DNA from: Membranipora membranacea
Lineage: Eukaryota > Bryozoa > Gymnolaemata > Cheilostomatida > Membraniporidae
Reading direction: 5' to 3'
Length of the DNA stretch: 64,000 bases
Assembly: GCA_914767715.1 (NCBI GenBank)
Contig: OU612067.1
Location: forward strand, 20,930,162-20,994,161
Both the position numbers and the translations under genes were made by a program. Shown piece by piece: positions 46,876-59,043 of the stretch. The notes beneath the pieces are model-generated. The model was not told the origin of the DNA and did no database searches. It was given only the letters and a program-made list of their open reading frames with translations. The number at the start of each line of letters is the position of its first letter. The stretch's first letter is position 1.

Positions 46876-49800
46876 TTAGAGTAGGTTAGGAGGAATTCTA
46901 TTTTTTGAACTGGCCGTAAAAAAAGCAAAGGGTCCCCCCTTTGTTACTTTTTTTAATTTTAAAGTCGCTCTCATTTCCGTTCTATTTATCGTAGGATCTT
47001 CATATTCTGGAATTTGAATGAGGCCAATGTGGCCATCAACTGGTCCGAGTTTGAAAGAACTCCGATGGCTATTTAAATTTTTTACCCTGCGTTTGGCATG
47101 TTTTTTAATGACAAAAGTGGCCCTCGTTAAAAATGTCGCTGACGCCAAACTAAAAGGGGCAGCCCCAAACGGGTTTCAGTTCCAAAGTCAGCATGAACTT
47201 CCCCACGGTTTAGAGTAGGTTAGGAGGAAATCTATTTTTTGAACTGGCCTTAAAAAAAGCAAAGGGTCCCCCCTTTGTTACTTTTTTTAATTTTAAAGTC
47301 GCTCTCATTTCCGTTCTATTTATCGTAGGATCTTCATATTCTGGAATTTGAATGAGGCCAATGAGGCCATCAACTGGTCCGAGTTTGAAATAATTCCGTT
47401 GGCTATTTAAATTTTTTACCCTGCGTTTGGCATGTTTTTTAATGACAAAAGTGGCCCTCGTTAAAAATGTCGCTGACGCCAAACTACAAGGGGCAGCCCC
47501 AAACGGGTTTCAGTTCCAAAGTCAGCATGAAATTCCCCACGGTTTAGAGTAGGTTAGGAGGAAATCTATTTTTGAACTGGCCGTAAAAAAAGCAAAGGGT
47601 CCCCCCTTTGTTACTTTTTTTAATTTTAAAGTCGCTCTCATTTCCGTTCTATTTATCGTAGGATCTTCATATTCTGGAATTTGAATGAGGCCAATGAGGC
47701 CATCAACTGGTTCGAGATTGAAAGAATTCCGATGGCTATTTAAATTTTTTACCCTGCGTTTGGCATGTTTTTTAATGACAAAAGTGGCCCTCGTTAAAAA
47801 TGTCGCTGACGCCAAACTAAAAGGGACAACCCCAAACGGGTTTCAGTTCCAAAGTCAGCATGAAATTCCCCACGGTTTAGAGTAGGTTAGGAGGAAATCT
47901 ATCTTTTGAACTGGCCGTAAAAAAAGCAAAGGGTCCCCCCTTTGTTACTTTTTTTAATTTTAAAGTCGCTCTCATTTCCGTTCTATTTATCGTAGGATCT
48001 TCATATTCTGGAGTTTGAATGAGGCCAATGAGGCCATCAACTGGTCCGAGTTTGAAAGAATTCCGTTGGCTATTTAAAGTTTTTACCCTGCGTTTGGCAT
48101 GTTTTTTAATGACAAAAGTGGCCCTCGTTAAAAATGTCGCTGACGCCAAACTAAAAGGGGCAGCCCCAAACGGGTTTCAGTTCCAAAGTGAGCATGAAAT
48201 TCCCCACGGTCTAGAGTAGGTTAGGAGGAAATCTATTTTTTGAACTGGCCGTAAAAAAAGCAAAGGGTCCCCCCTTTGTTACTTTTTTTAATTTTAAAGT
48301 CGCTTTCATTTCCGTTCTATTTATCGTAGGATCTTCATATTCTGGAATTTGAATGAGGCCAATGAGGCCATCAACTGGTCCGAGTTTGAAAGAATTCCGT
48401 TGGCTATTTAAATTTTTTACCTTGCGTTTGGCATGTTTTTTAATGACAAAAGTGGCCCTCGTTAAAAATGTCGCTGACGCCAAACTAAAAGGGGCAGCCC
48501 CAAACGGGTTTCAGTTCCAAAGCCAGCATGAAATTCCCCACGGTTTAGAGTAGGTTAGGAGGAAATCTATTTTTTGAACTGGCCGTAAAAAATGCAAAGG
48601 GTCCCGCCTTTGTTACTTTTTTTAATTTTAACGTCGCTCTCATTTCCGTTCTATTTATCGTAGGATCTTCATATTCTGGAATTTGAATGAGGCCAATGAG
48701 GCCATCAACTGGTCCGAGTTTGAAAGAATTCCGATGGCTATTTAGATTTTTTACCCTGCGTTTGGCATGTTTTTTAATGACAAAAGTGGCCCTCGTTAAA
48801 AATGTCGCTGACGCCAAACTAAAAGGGGCAGCCCCAAACGGGTTTCAGTTCCAAAGTCAGCATGAAATTCCCCACGGTTTAGAGTAGGTTAGGAGGAACT
48901 CTATTTTTTGAACTGGCCGTAAAAAAAGCAAAGGGTCCCCCCTTTGTTACTTTTTTTAATTTTAAAGTCGCTCTCATTTCCGTTCTAGTTATCGTAGGAT
49001 CTTCATATTCTGGAATTTGAATGAGGCCAATGAGGCCATCAACTGGTCCGAGTTTGAAAGAATTCCGTTGGCTATTTAAATTTTTTACCCTGCGTTTGGC
49101 ATGTTTTTTAATGACAAAAGTGGCCCTCGTTAAAAATGTCGCTGACGCCAAACTATAAGGGGCAGCCCCAAACGGGTTTCAGTTCCAAAGTCAGCATGAA
49201 ATTCCCCACGGTTTAGAGTAGGTTAGGAGGAAATCTATTTTTTGAACTGGCCGTAAAAAAAGCAAAGGGTCCCCCCTTTGTTACTTTTTTTAATTTTAAA
49301 ATCGCTCTCATTTCCGTTCTATTTATCGTAGGATCTTCATATTCTGGAATTTGAAAGAGGCCAATGAGGCCATCAACTGGTGCGAGTTTGAAAGAATTCC
49401 GATGGCTATTTAAATTTTTTACCCTGCGTTTGGCATGTTTTTTAAGTACAAAAGTGGCCCTCGTTAAAAGTGTCGCTGACGCCAAACTAAAAGGGGCAGC
49501 CCCAAACGGGTTCCAGTTCGAAAGTCAGCATGAAATTCCCCACAGTTTAGAGTAGGTTATGAATAAATCTATTTTTTGAACTGGCCGTAAAAAAAGCAAA
49601 GGGTCCCCCCTTTGTTACTTTTCTTAATTTTAAAATCGCTCTCATTTCCGTTCTATTTATCGTAGGATCTTCATATTCTGGAATTTGAATGAGGCCAATG
49701 AGGCCATCAACTGGTGCGAGTTTGAAAGAATTCCGATGGCTATTTAAATTTTTTACCCTGCGTTTGGCATGTTTTTTAATGACAAAAGTGGCCCTCGTTA

Positions 49801-49880
49801 AAAATGTCGCTGACGCCAAACTAAAAGGGGCAGCCCCAAACGGGTTTCAGTTCGAAAGTCAGCATGAAATTCCCCACGTT
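46876..49880 (+). repeat. Duplicated block D2
   Basis: Monomers 46876, 47210, 47544 and 47877 match 41866, 42200, 42534 and 42868. An extra monomer at 48211 follows. Monomers 48545, 48879 and 49213 match 43870, 44204 and 44538. Monomer 49547 matches 44872 only in its first half (GTTATGAATAAATC, TTTTCTTAATT) and has domain E marks in its second half. The 48545 monomer has a private AAAAAATGCAAAGG change that identifies it as the donor of the inverted piece at 50.6 kb. Confidence 0.88.
48551..48719 (+). repeat. Forward donor of the inverted segment at 50,556
   Basis: This stretch of monomer 48545 has a combination seen in no other forward monomer: AAAAAATGC, TCCCGCC and TTAACGTCGC together. 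The reverse complement of 50556-50724 matches it base for base over 169 bp. The related monomer at 43870 shares TCCCGCC and TTAACGTC but has CTATTGTTTG and a full A7 tract, so it is excluded. Confidence 0.92.
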
Positions 49881-50555
49881 TTAGAGTAGGTTATGAGGAA
49901 ATTTATTTTTTGAACTGGCCGTAAAAAAAGCAAAGGGTCCCCCCTTTGTTACTTTTTTTAATTTTAAAGTCGCTCTCATTTCCGTTCTATTCATTGTAGG
50001 ATCTATATATTCTGGAATTTGAATGAGGCCAATGAGGCCATCAACTGGCCCGAGTTTGAAAGAATTCCGATGGCTATTTAAATTTTTTACCCTGCGTTTG
50101 GCATGTTTTTTAATGAGAAAAGTGGCCCTCGTTAAAAATGTCGCTGACGCCAAACTAAAAGGGGCAGCCCCAAACGGGTTTCAGTTCCAAAGTCAGCATG
50201 AAATTCCCCACGGTTTAGAGTAGGTTATGAGGAAATTTATTTTTTGAACTGGCCGTAAAAAAAGCAAAGGGTCCCCCCTTTGTTACTTTTTTTAATTTTA
50301 AAGTCGCTCTCATTTCCGTTCTATTTATCGTAGGATCTTCATATTCTGGAATTTGAATGAGGCCAATGAGGCCATCAACTGGTCCGAGTTTGAAAGAATT
50401 CCGATGGCTATTTAAATTTTTTACCTTGCGTTTGGCATGTTTTTTAATGACAAAAGTGGCCCTCGTTAAAAATGTCGCTGACGCCAAACTAAAAGGGGCA
50501 GCCCCAAACGGGTTTCAGTTCCAAAGTCAGCATGAAATTCCCCACGGTTTAGAGT

Positions 50556-50724
50556 ACTCGGACCAGTTGATGGCCTCATTGGCCTCATTCAAATTCCAGA
50601 ATATGAAGATCCTACGATAAATAGAACGGAAATGAGAGCGACGTTAAAATTAAAAAAAGTAACAAAGGCGGGACCCTTTGCATTTTTTACGGCCAGTTCA
50701 AAAAATAGATTTCCTCCTAACCTA
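50556..50724 (-). repeat. Inverted 169-bp satellite segment
   Basis: At 50,555 the forward monomer breaks off after CACGGTTTAGAGT and the sequence continues on the opposite strand from ACTCGGACCAG. It reads backwards to CTCCTAACCTA, then forward sequence resumes with CTATTTTTTGAAC, skipping 14 bp of normal monomer. The left junction shares one base (A) and the right junction three (CTA, 50722-50724), so joining used microhomology at most. It is the only orientation change I found in the window. Confidence 0.95.
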
Positions 50725-50875
50725 TTTTTTGAACTGGCCGTAAAAAAAGCAAAGGGTCCCCCCTTTGTTACTTTTTTTAATTTTAAAATCGCTCTCATTT
50801 CCGTTCTATTTATCGTAGGATCTTCATATTCTGGAATTTGAAAGAGGCCAATGAGGCCATCAACTGGTCCGAGTT
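50556..50875. repeat. Long hairpin: ~152-bp arms, 15-nt loop
   Basis: The inverted segment (arm 50556-50707) faces the following forward monomer (arm 50723-50875) across a loop at 50708-50722. The arms differ at only a few positions: the A6T/A7 tract, TCCCGCC against TCCCCCC, TTAACGTC against TTAAAATC, and GAATGAGG against GAAAGAGG. Such a near-palindrome can extrude as a cruciform or be read as a fold-back RNA if transcribed (inference). Confidence 0.93.
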
Positions 50876-52702
50876 TGAAAGAATTCCGATGGCTATTTAA
50901 ATTTTTTACCCTGCGTTTGGCATGTTTTTTAATGACAAAAGTGGCCCTCGTTAAAAATGTCGCTGACGCCAAACTTAAAGGGGCAGCCCCAAACGGGTTT
51001 CAGTTCCAAAGTCAGCATGAAATTCCCCACGGTTTAGAGTAGGTTAGGAGGAAATCTATTTTTTGAACTGGCCGTAAAAAAAGCAAAGGGTCCCCCCTTT
51101 GTTACTTTTTTTAATTTTAAAATCGCTCTCATTTCCGTTCTATTTATCGTAGGATCTTCATATTCTGGAATTTGAATGAGGCCAATGAGGCCATCAACTG
51201 GTGCGAGTTTGAAAGAATTCCGTTGGCTATTTAAATTTTTTACCCTGCGTTTGGCATGTTTTTTAATGACAAAAGTGGCCCTCGTTAAAAATGTCGCTGA
51301 CGTTAAACTAAAAGGGGCAGCCCCAAACGGGTTTCAGTTCCAAAGTCAGCATGAAATTCTTCACGGTTTAGAGTAGGTTATGAGGAAATCTATTTTTTGA
51401 ACTGGCCGTAATAAAAGCAAAGGGTCCCCCCTTTGTTAATTTTTTTAATTTTAAAATCGCTCTCATTTCCGTTCTATTTATCGTAGGATCTTCATATTCT
51501 GGAATTTGAATGAGGCCAATAAGGCCATCAACTGGTGCGAGTTTGAAAGAATTCCGATGGCTATTTAAATTTTTTACCCTGCGTTTGGCATGTTTTTTAA
51601 TGACAGAAGTGGCCCTCGTTAAAAATGTCGCTGACGCCAAACTTAAAGGGGCAGCCCCAAACGGGTTTCAGTTCCAAAGTCAGCATGAGATTCCCCACGG
51701 ATTAGAGTAGGTTATGAGGAAATCTATTTTTTGAACTGGCCGTAAAAAAAGCAATGGGTCCCCCTTTGTTACTTTTTTTAATTTTAAAATCGCTCCCATT
51801 TCCGTTCTATTTATCGTAGGATCTTCATATTCTGGAATTTGAATGAGGCCAATGAGGCCATCAACTGGTCCGAGTTTGAAAGAATTCCGATGGCTATTTA
51901 AATTTTTTACCCTGCGTTTGGCATGTTTTTTAATGACAAAAGTGGCCCTCGTTAAAAATGTCGCTGACGCCAAACTAAAAGGGGCAGCCCCAAACGGGTT
52001 TCAGTTCCAAAGTCAGCATGAAATTCCCCACGGTTTAGAGTAGGTTATGAGGCAATCTATTTTTTGAACTGGCCGTAAAAAAAGCAAAGGGTCCCCCCTT
52101 TGTTACTTTTTTTAATTTTAAAATCGCTCTCATTTCCGTTCTATTTATCGTAGGATCTTCATATTCTGGAATTTGAATGAGGCCAATGAGGCCATCAACT
52201 GGTGCCAGTTTGAAAGAATTCCGATGGCTATTTAAATTTTTTACCCTGCGTTTGGCATGTTTTTTAATGACAAAAGTGGCCCTCGTTAAAAATGTCGCTG
52301 ACGCCAAACTAAAAGGGGCAGCCCCAAACGAGTTTCAGTTCCAAAGTCAGCATGAAATTCCCCACGGATTAGAGTAGGTTATGAGGAAATCTATTTTTTG
52401 AACTGGCCGTAATAAAAGCAAAGGGTCCCCCCTTTGTTACTTTTTTTAATTTTAAAATCGCTCTCATTTCCATTCTATTTATCGTAGGATCTTCATATTC
52501 TGGAATTTGAATGAGGCCAATGAGGCCATCAACTGGTGCCAGTTTGAAAGAATTCCGATGGCTATTTAAATTTTTTACCCTGCGTTTGGCATGTTTTTTA
52601 ATGACAAAAGTGGCCCTCGTTAAAAATGTCGCTGACGCCAAACTAAAAGGGGCAGCCCCAAACGGGTTTCAGTTCGAAAGTCAGCATGAAATTCCCCACG
52701 GT
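50725..52702 (+). repeat. Domain E entry: monomers related to the 19-mer HOR
   Basis: After the hairpin come monomers at about 51034, 51368, 51702, 52035 and 52369 with domain E marks (GTTATGAGG, AAAATCGC, GGTGCGAG or GGTGCCAG). Monomer 51034 (GACGTTAAACT, ATTCTTCACGG) recurs at 52703 at +1,669, and 51702/52035 resemble 53705/54038 at +2,003. This is a rearranged fragment of the HOR that follows. From the second half of 52369 it is already collinear with the HOR (TTCGAAAGTC at 52672 and 59013). Confidence 0.8.
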
Positions 52703-55700
52703 TTAGAGTAGGTTATGAGGAAATCTATTTTTTGAACTGGCCGTAAAAAAAGCAAAGGGTCCCCCCTTTGTTACTTTTTTTAATTTTAAAATCGCTCTCA
52801 TTTCCGTTCTATTTATCGTAGGATCTTCATATTCTGGAATTTGAATGAGGCCAATGAGGCCATCAACTGGTGCGAGTTTGAAAGAATTCCGAAGGCTATT
52901 TAAATTTTTTACCCTGCGTTTGGCATGTTTTTTAATGACAAAAGTGGCCCTCGTTAAAAATGTCGCTGACGTTAAACTAAAAGGGGCAGCCCCAAACGGG
53001 TTTCAGTTCCAAAGTCAGCATGAAATTCTTCACGGTTTAGAGTAGGTTATGAGGAAATCTATTTTTTGAACTGGCCGTAATAAAAGCAAAGGGTCCCCCC
53101 TTTGTTACTTTTTTTAATTTTAAAATCGCTCTCATTTCCGTTCTATTTATCGTAGGATCATCATATTCTGGAATTTGAATGAGGCCAATGAGGCCATCAA
53201 CTGGTGCGAGTTTGAAAGAATTCCGATGGCTATTTAAATTTTTTACCCTGCGTTTGGCATGTTTTTTAATGACAAAAGTGGCCCTCGTTAAAAATGTCGC
53301 TGCCGCCAAACTGAAAGAGGCAGCCCCAAACGGGTTTCAGTTCCAAAGTCAGCATGAAATTCCCCACGGATTAGAGTAGGTTATGAGGAAATCTATTTTT
53401 TGAACTGGCCGTAAAAAAAGCAATGGGTCCCCCCTTTGTTACTTTTTTTAATTTTAAAATCGCTCTCATTTCCGTTCTATTTATCGTAGGATCTTCATAT
53501 TCTGGAATTTGAATGAGGCCAATGAGGCCATCAACTGGTGCCAGTTTGAAAGAATTCCGATGGCTATTTAAATTTTTTACCCTGCGTTTGGCATGTTTTT
53601 TAATGACAAAAGTGGCCCTCGTTAAAAATGTCGCTGACGCCAAACTTAAAGGGGCAGCCCCAAACGGGTTTCAGTTCCAAAGTCAGCATGAGATTCCCCA
53701 CGGATTAGAGTAGGTTATGAGGAAATCTATTTTTTGAACTGGCCGTAAAAAAAGCAATGGGTCCCCCTTTGTTACTTTTTGTAATTTTAAAATCGCTCTC
53801 ATTTCCGTTCTATTTATCGTAGGATCTTCATATTCTGGAATTTGAATGAGGCCAATGAGGCCATCCACTGGTCCGAGTTTGAAAGAATTCCGATGGCTAT
53901 TCAAATTTTTTACCCTGCGTTTGGCATGTTTTTTAATGACAAAAGTGGCCCTCGTTAAAAATGTCGCTGACGCCAAACTAAAAGGGGCAGCCCCAAACGG
54001 GTTTCAGTTCCAAAGTCAGCATGAAATTCCCCACGGTTTAGAATAGGTTATGAGGCAATCTATTTTTTGAACTGGCCGTAAAAAAAGCAAAGGGTCCCCC
54101 CTTTGTTACTTTTTTTAATTTTAAAATCGCTCTCATTTCCGTTCTATTTATCGTAGGATCTTCATATTCTGGAATTTGAATGAGGCCAATGAGGCCATCA
54201 ACTGGTGCCAGTTTGAAAGAATTCCGATGGCTATTTAAATTTTTTACCCTGCGTTTGGCATGTTTTTTAATGACAAAAGTGGCCCTCGTTAAAAATGTCG
54301 CTGACGCCAAACTAAATGGGGCAGCCCCAAACGAGTTTCAGTTCCAAAGTCAGCATGAAATTCCCCACGGATTAGAGTAGGTTATGAGGAAATCTATTTT
54401 TTGAACTGGCCGTAAAAAAAGCAATGGGTCCCCCCTTTGTTACTTTTTTTAATTTTAAAATCGCTCTCATTTCCGTTCTATTTATCGTAGGATCTTCATA
54501 TTCTGGAATTTGAATGAGGCCAATGAGGCCATCAACTGGTGCCAGTTTGAAAGAATTCCGATGGCTATTTAAATTTTTTACCCTGCGTTTGGCATGTTTT
54601 TTAATGACAAAAGTGGCCCTCGTTAAAAATGTCGCTGACGCCAAACTTAAAGGGGCAGCCCCAAACGGGTTTCAGTTCCAAAGTCAGCATGAGATTCCCC
54701 ACGGATTAGAGTAGGTTACGAGGAAATCTATTTTTTGAACTGGCCGTAAAAAAAGCAATGGGTCCCCCTTTGTTACTTTTTGTAATTTTAAAATCGCTCT
54801 CATTTCCGTTCTATTTATCGTAGGATCTTCATATTCTGGAATTTGAATGAGGCCAATGAGGCCATCCACTGGTCCGAGTTTGAAAGAATTCCGATGGCTA
54901 TTCAAATTTTTTACCCTGCGTTTGGCATGTTTTTTAATGACAAAAGTGGCCCTCGTTAAAAATGTCGCTGACGCCAAACTAAAAGGGGCAGCCCCAAACG
55001 GGTTTCAGTTCCAAAGTCAGCATGAAATTCCCCACGGTTTAGAGTAGGTTATGAGGCAATCTATTTTTTGAACTGGCCGTAAAAAAAGCAAAGGGTCCCC
55101 CCTTTGTTACTTTTTTTAATTTTAAAATCGCTCTCATTTCCGTTCTATTTATCGTAGGATCTTCATATTCTGGAATTTGAATGAGGCCAATGAGGCCATC
55201 AACTGGTGCCAGTTTGAAAGAATTCCGATGGCTATTTAAATTTTTTACCCTGCGTTTGGCATGTTTTTTAATGACAAAAGTGGCCCTCGTTAAAAATGTC
55301 GCTGACGCCAAACTAAATGGGGCAGCCCCAAACGAGTTTCAGTTCCAAAGTCAGCATGAAATTCCCCACGGATTAGAGTAGGTTATGAGGAAATCTATTT
55401 TTTGAACTGGCCGTAAAAAAAGCAAAGGGTCCCCCCTTTGTTACTTTTTTTAATTTTAAAATCGCTCTCATTTCCGTTCTATTTATCGTAGGATCTTCAT
55501 ATTCTGGAATTTGAATGAGGCCAATGAGGCCATCAACTGGTGCCAGTTTGAAAGAATTCCGATGGCTATTTAAATTTTTTACCCTGCGTTTGGCATGTTT
55601 TTTAATGACAAAAGTGGCCCTCGTTAAAAATGTCGCTGACGCCAAACTAAAAGGGGCAGCCCCAAACGGGTTTCAGTTCCAAAGTCAGCATGAAATTCCC

Positions 55701-58700
55701 CACGGTTTAGAGTAGGTTATGAGGAAATCTATCTTTTGAACTGGCCGTAATAAAAGCAAAGGGTCCCCCCTTTGTTACTTTTTTTAATTTTAAAATCGCT
55801 CTCATTTCCGTTCTATTTATCGTAGGATCTTCATATTCTGGAATTTGAATGAGGCCAATGAGGCCATCAACTGGTCCGAGTTTGAAAGAATTCCGATGGC
55901 TATTCAAATTTTTTACCCTGCGTTTGGCATGTTTTTTAATGACAAAAGTGGCCCTCGTTAAAAATGTCGCTGACGCCAAACTAAAAGGGGCAGCCCCAAA
56001 CGGGTTTCAGTTCCAAAGTCAGCATGAAATTCCCCACGGTTTAGAGTAGGTTATGAGGCAATCTATTTTTTGAACTGGCCGTAAAAAAAGCAAAGGGTCC
56101 CCCCTTTGTTACTTTTTTTAATTTTAAAATCGCTCTCATTTCCGTTCTATTTATCGTAGGATCTTCATATTCTGGAATTTGAATGAGGCCAATGAGGCCA
56201 TCAACTGGTGCCAGTTTGAAAGAATTCCGATGGCTATTTAAATTTTTTACCCTGCGTTTGGCATGTTTTTTAATGACAAAAGTGGCCCTCGTTAAAAATG
56301 TCGCTGACGCCAAACTAAATGGGGCAGCCCCAAACGAGTTTCAGTTCCAAAGTCAGCATGAAATTCCCCACGGATTAGAGTAGGTTATGAGGAAATCTAT
56401 TTTTTGAACTGGCCGTAAAAAAAGCAAAGGGTCCCCCCTTTGTTACTTTTTTTAATTTTAAAATCGCTCTCATTTCCGTTCGATTTATCGTAGGATCTTC
56501 ATATTCTGGAATTTGAATGAGGCCAATGAGGCCATCAACTGGCGCGAGTTTGAAAGACTTCCGATGGCTATTTAAATTTTTTACCCTGCGTTTGGCATGA
56601 TTTTTAATGACAAAAGTGGCCCTCGTTAAAAATGTTGCTGACGCCAAACTAAAAGGGGCAGCCCCAAACGGGTTTCAGTTCCAAAGTCAGCATGAAATTC
56701 CCCACGGTTTAGAGTAGGTTATGAGGAAATCTATCTTTTGAACTGGCCGTAATAAAAGCAAAGGGTCCCCCTTTGTTACTTTTTTTAATTTTAAAATCGC
56801 TCTCATTTCCATTCTATTTATCGTAGGATCTTCATATTCTGGAATTTGAATGAGGCCAATGAGGCCATCAACTGGTGCGAGTTTGAAAGAATTCCGATGG
56901 CTATTTAAATTTTTTACCCTGCGTTTGGCATGTTTTTTAATGACAAAAGTGGCCCTCGTTAAAAATGTCGCTGACGCCAAACTTAAAGGGGCAGCCCCAA
57001 ACGGGTTTCAGTTCCAAAGTCAGCATGAGATTCCCCACGGATTAGAGTAGGTTATGAGGAAATCTATTTTTTGAACTGGCCGTAAAAAAAGCAATGGGTC
57101 CCCCTTTGTTACTTTTTTTAATTTTAAAATCGCTCTCATTTCCGTTCTATTTATCGTAGGATCTTCATATTCTGGAATTTGAATGAGGCCAATGAGGCCA
57201 TCAACTGGTCCGAGTTTGAAAGAATTCCGATGGCTATTTAAATTTTTTACTCTGCGTTTGGCATGTTTTTTAATGACAAAAGTGGCCCTCGTTAAAAATG
57301 TCGCTGACGCCAAACTAAAAGAGGCAGCCCCAAACGGGTTTCAGTTCCAAAGTCAGCATGAAATTCCCCACGGTTTAGAGTAGGTTATGAGGCAATCTAT
57401 TTTTTGAACTGGCCGTAAAAAAAGCAAAGGGTCCCCCCTTTGTTACTTTTTTTAATTTTAAAATCGCTCTCATTTCCGTTCTATTTATCGTAGGATCTTC
57501 ATATTCTGGAATTTGAATGAGGCCAATGAGGCCATCAACTGGTGCGAGTTTGAAAGAATTCCGATGGCTATTTAAATTTTTTACCCTGCGTTTGGCATGT
57601 TTTATAATGACAAAAGTGGCCCTCGTTAAAAATGTCGCTGACGCCAAACTAAAAGGGGCAGCCCCAAACGAGTTTCAGTTCCAAAGTCAGCATGAAATTC
57701 CCCACGGATTAGAGAAGGTTATGAGGAAATCTATTTTTTGAACTGGCCGTAAAAAAAGCAAAGGGTCCCCCCTTTGTTACTTTTTTTAATTTTAAAATCG
57801 CTCTCATTTCCGTTCTATTTATCGTAGGATCTTCATATTCTGGAATTTGAATGAGGCCAATGAGGCCATCAACTGGTGCGAGTTTGAAAGAATTGCGATG
57901 GCTATTTAAATTTTTTACCCTGCGTTTGGCATGTTTTTTAATGACAAAAGTGGCCCTCGTTAAAAATGTCGCTGACGCCAAACTAAAAGGGGCAGCCCCA
58001 AACGAGTTTCAGTTCCAAAGTCAGCATGAAATTCCCCACGGTTAAAGTAGGTTATGAGGAAATCTATTTTTTGAACTGGCCGTAATAAAAGCAAAGGGTC
58101 CCCCCTTTGTTACTTTTTTTTATTTTAAAATCGCTCTCATTTCCGTTCTATTTATCGTAGGATCTTCATATTCTGGAATTTGAATGAGGCCAATGATGCC
58201 ATCAACTGGTGCGAGTTTGAAAGAATTCCGATGGCTATTTAAATTTTTTACCCTGCGTTTGGCATGTTTTTTAATGACAAAAGTGGCCCTCGTTAAAAAT
58301 GTCGCTGACGTTAAACTAAAAGGGGCAGCCCCAAACGGGTTTCAGTTCCAAAGTCAGCATGAAATTCTTCACGCTTTAGAGTAGGTTATGAGGAAATCTA
58401 TTTTTTGAACTGGCCGTAATAAAAGCAAAGGGTCCCCCCTTTGTTACTTTTTTTAATTTTAAAATCGCTCTCATTTCCGTTCTATTTATCGTAGGATCTT
58501 CATATTCTGGAATTTGAATGAGGCCAATGAGGCCATCAACTGGTGCGAGTTTGAAAGAATTCCGATGGCTATTTAAATTTTTTACCCTGCGTTTGGCATG
58601 TTTTTTAATGACAAAAGTGGCCCTCGTTAAAAATGTCGCTGCCGCCAAACTGAAAGAGGCAGCCCCAAACGGGTTTCAGTTCCAAAGTCAGCATGAAATT

Positions 58701-59043
58701 CCCCACGGATTAGAGTAGGTTATGAGGAAATCTATTTTTTGAACTGGCCGTAAAAAAAGCAATGGGTCCCCCCTTTGTTACTTTTTTTAATTTTAAAATC
58801 GCTCTCATTTCCGTTCTATTTATCGTAAGATCTTCATATTCTGGAATTTGAATGAGGCCAATGAGGCCATCAACTGGTGCGAGTTTGAAAGAATTCCGAT
58901 GGCTATTTAAATTTTTTACCCTGCGTTTGGCATGTTTTTTAATGACAAAAGTGGCCCTCGTTAAAAATGTCGCTGACGCCAAACTAAAAGGGGCAGCCCC
59001 AAACGGGTTTCAGTTCGAAAGTCAGCATGAAATTCCCCACGGT
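52703..59043 (+). repeat. 19-monomer HOR E, copy 1 (6,341 bp)
   Basis: Monomers 52703 through 58710 (19 units, several 333 bp) repeat at a constant offset of 6,341 bp. Tracking marks are GATCATCATATTC (53157/59498), CTGCCGCCAAACTGAAAG (53300/59641), CAATGGGTCCCCC, TTTTTGTAATT, CTATTCAAATT, CTAAATGGGGC, CCGTTCGATTTATC with ACTGGCGCG (56478/62819), TTTCCATTC (56806/63147) and TTTTATAATGAC (57600/63941). Confidence 0.92.
53371..55372 (+). repeat. Nested triplet, 2 x 1,001 bp, in HOR E copy 1
   Basis: Monomers 53371/53705/54038 and 54372/54706/55039 are the same three-unit block. The first unit has GGTGCCAG with AAACTTAAAGG, the second is 333 bp with TTTTTGTAATT and CTATTCAAATT, and the third has GAGGCAATC and AAACGAGTTTC. 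A third, mosaic version (55373/55707/56041) keeps CTATTCAAATT but has lost TTTTTGTAATT. Confidence 0.9.

Larger units (their letters stand above)
40531..50555 (+). repeat. Domain D: remodelled array with a ~5-kb duplication
   Basis: Regular 333-334-bp monomers run from 40531 to 50549. From 44.5 kb onward the AAAATCGC and GGTGCGAG variants that dominate domain E begin to appear, and GTTATGAGG starts at about 49.9 kb. The domain is therefore a transition zone as well as a duplicated one. The section 40,531-41,865 shares the AAAACGGGTAGCC mark with C3 (41143), linking it to domain C. Confidence 0.8.

Noticed and set aside
50589-50972. 127-codon minus-strand frame across the hairpin
   Set aside because: It arises only because the inverted segment joins two satellite frames; it is a junction artefact.
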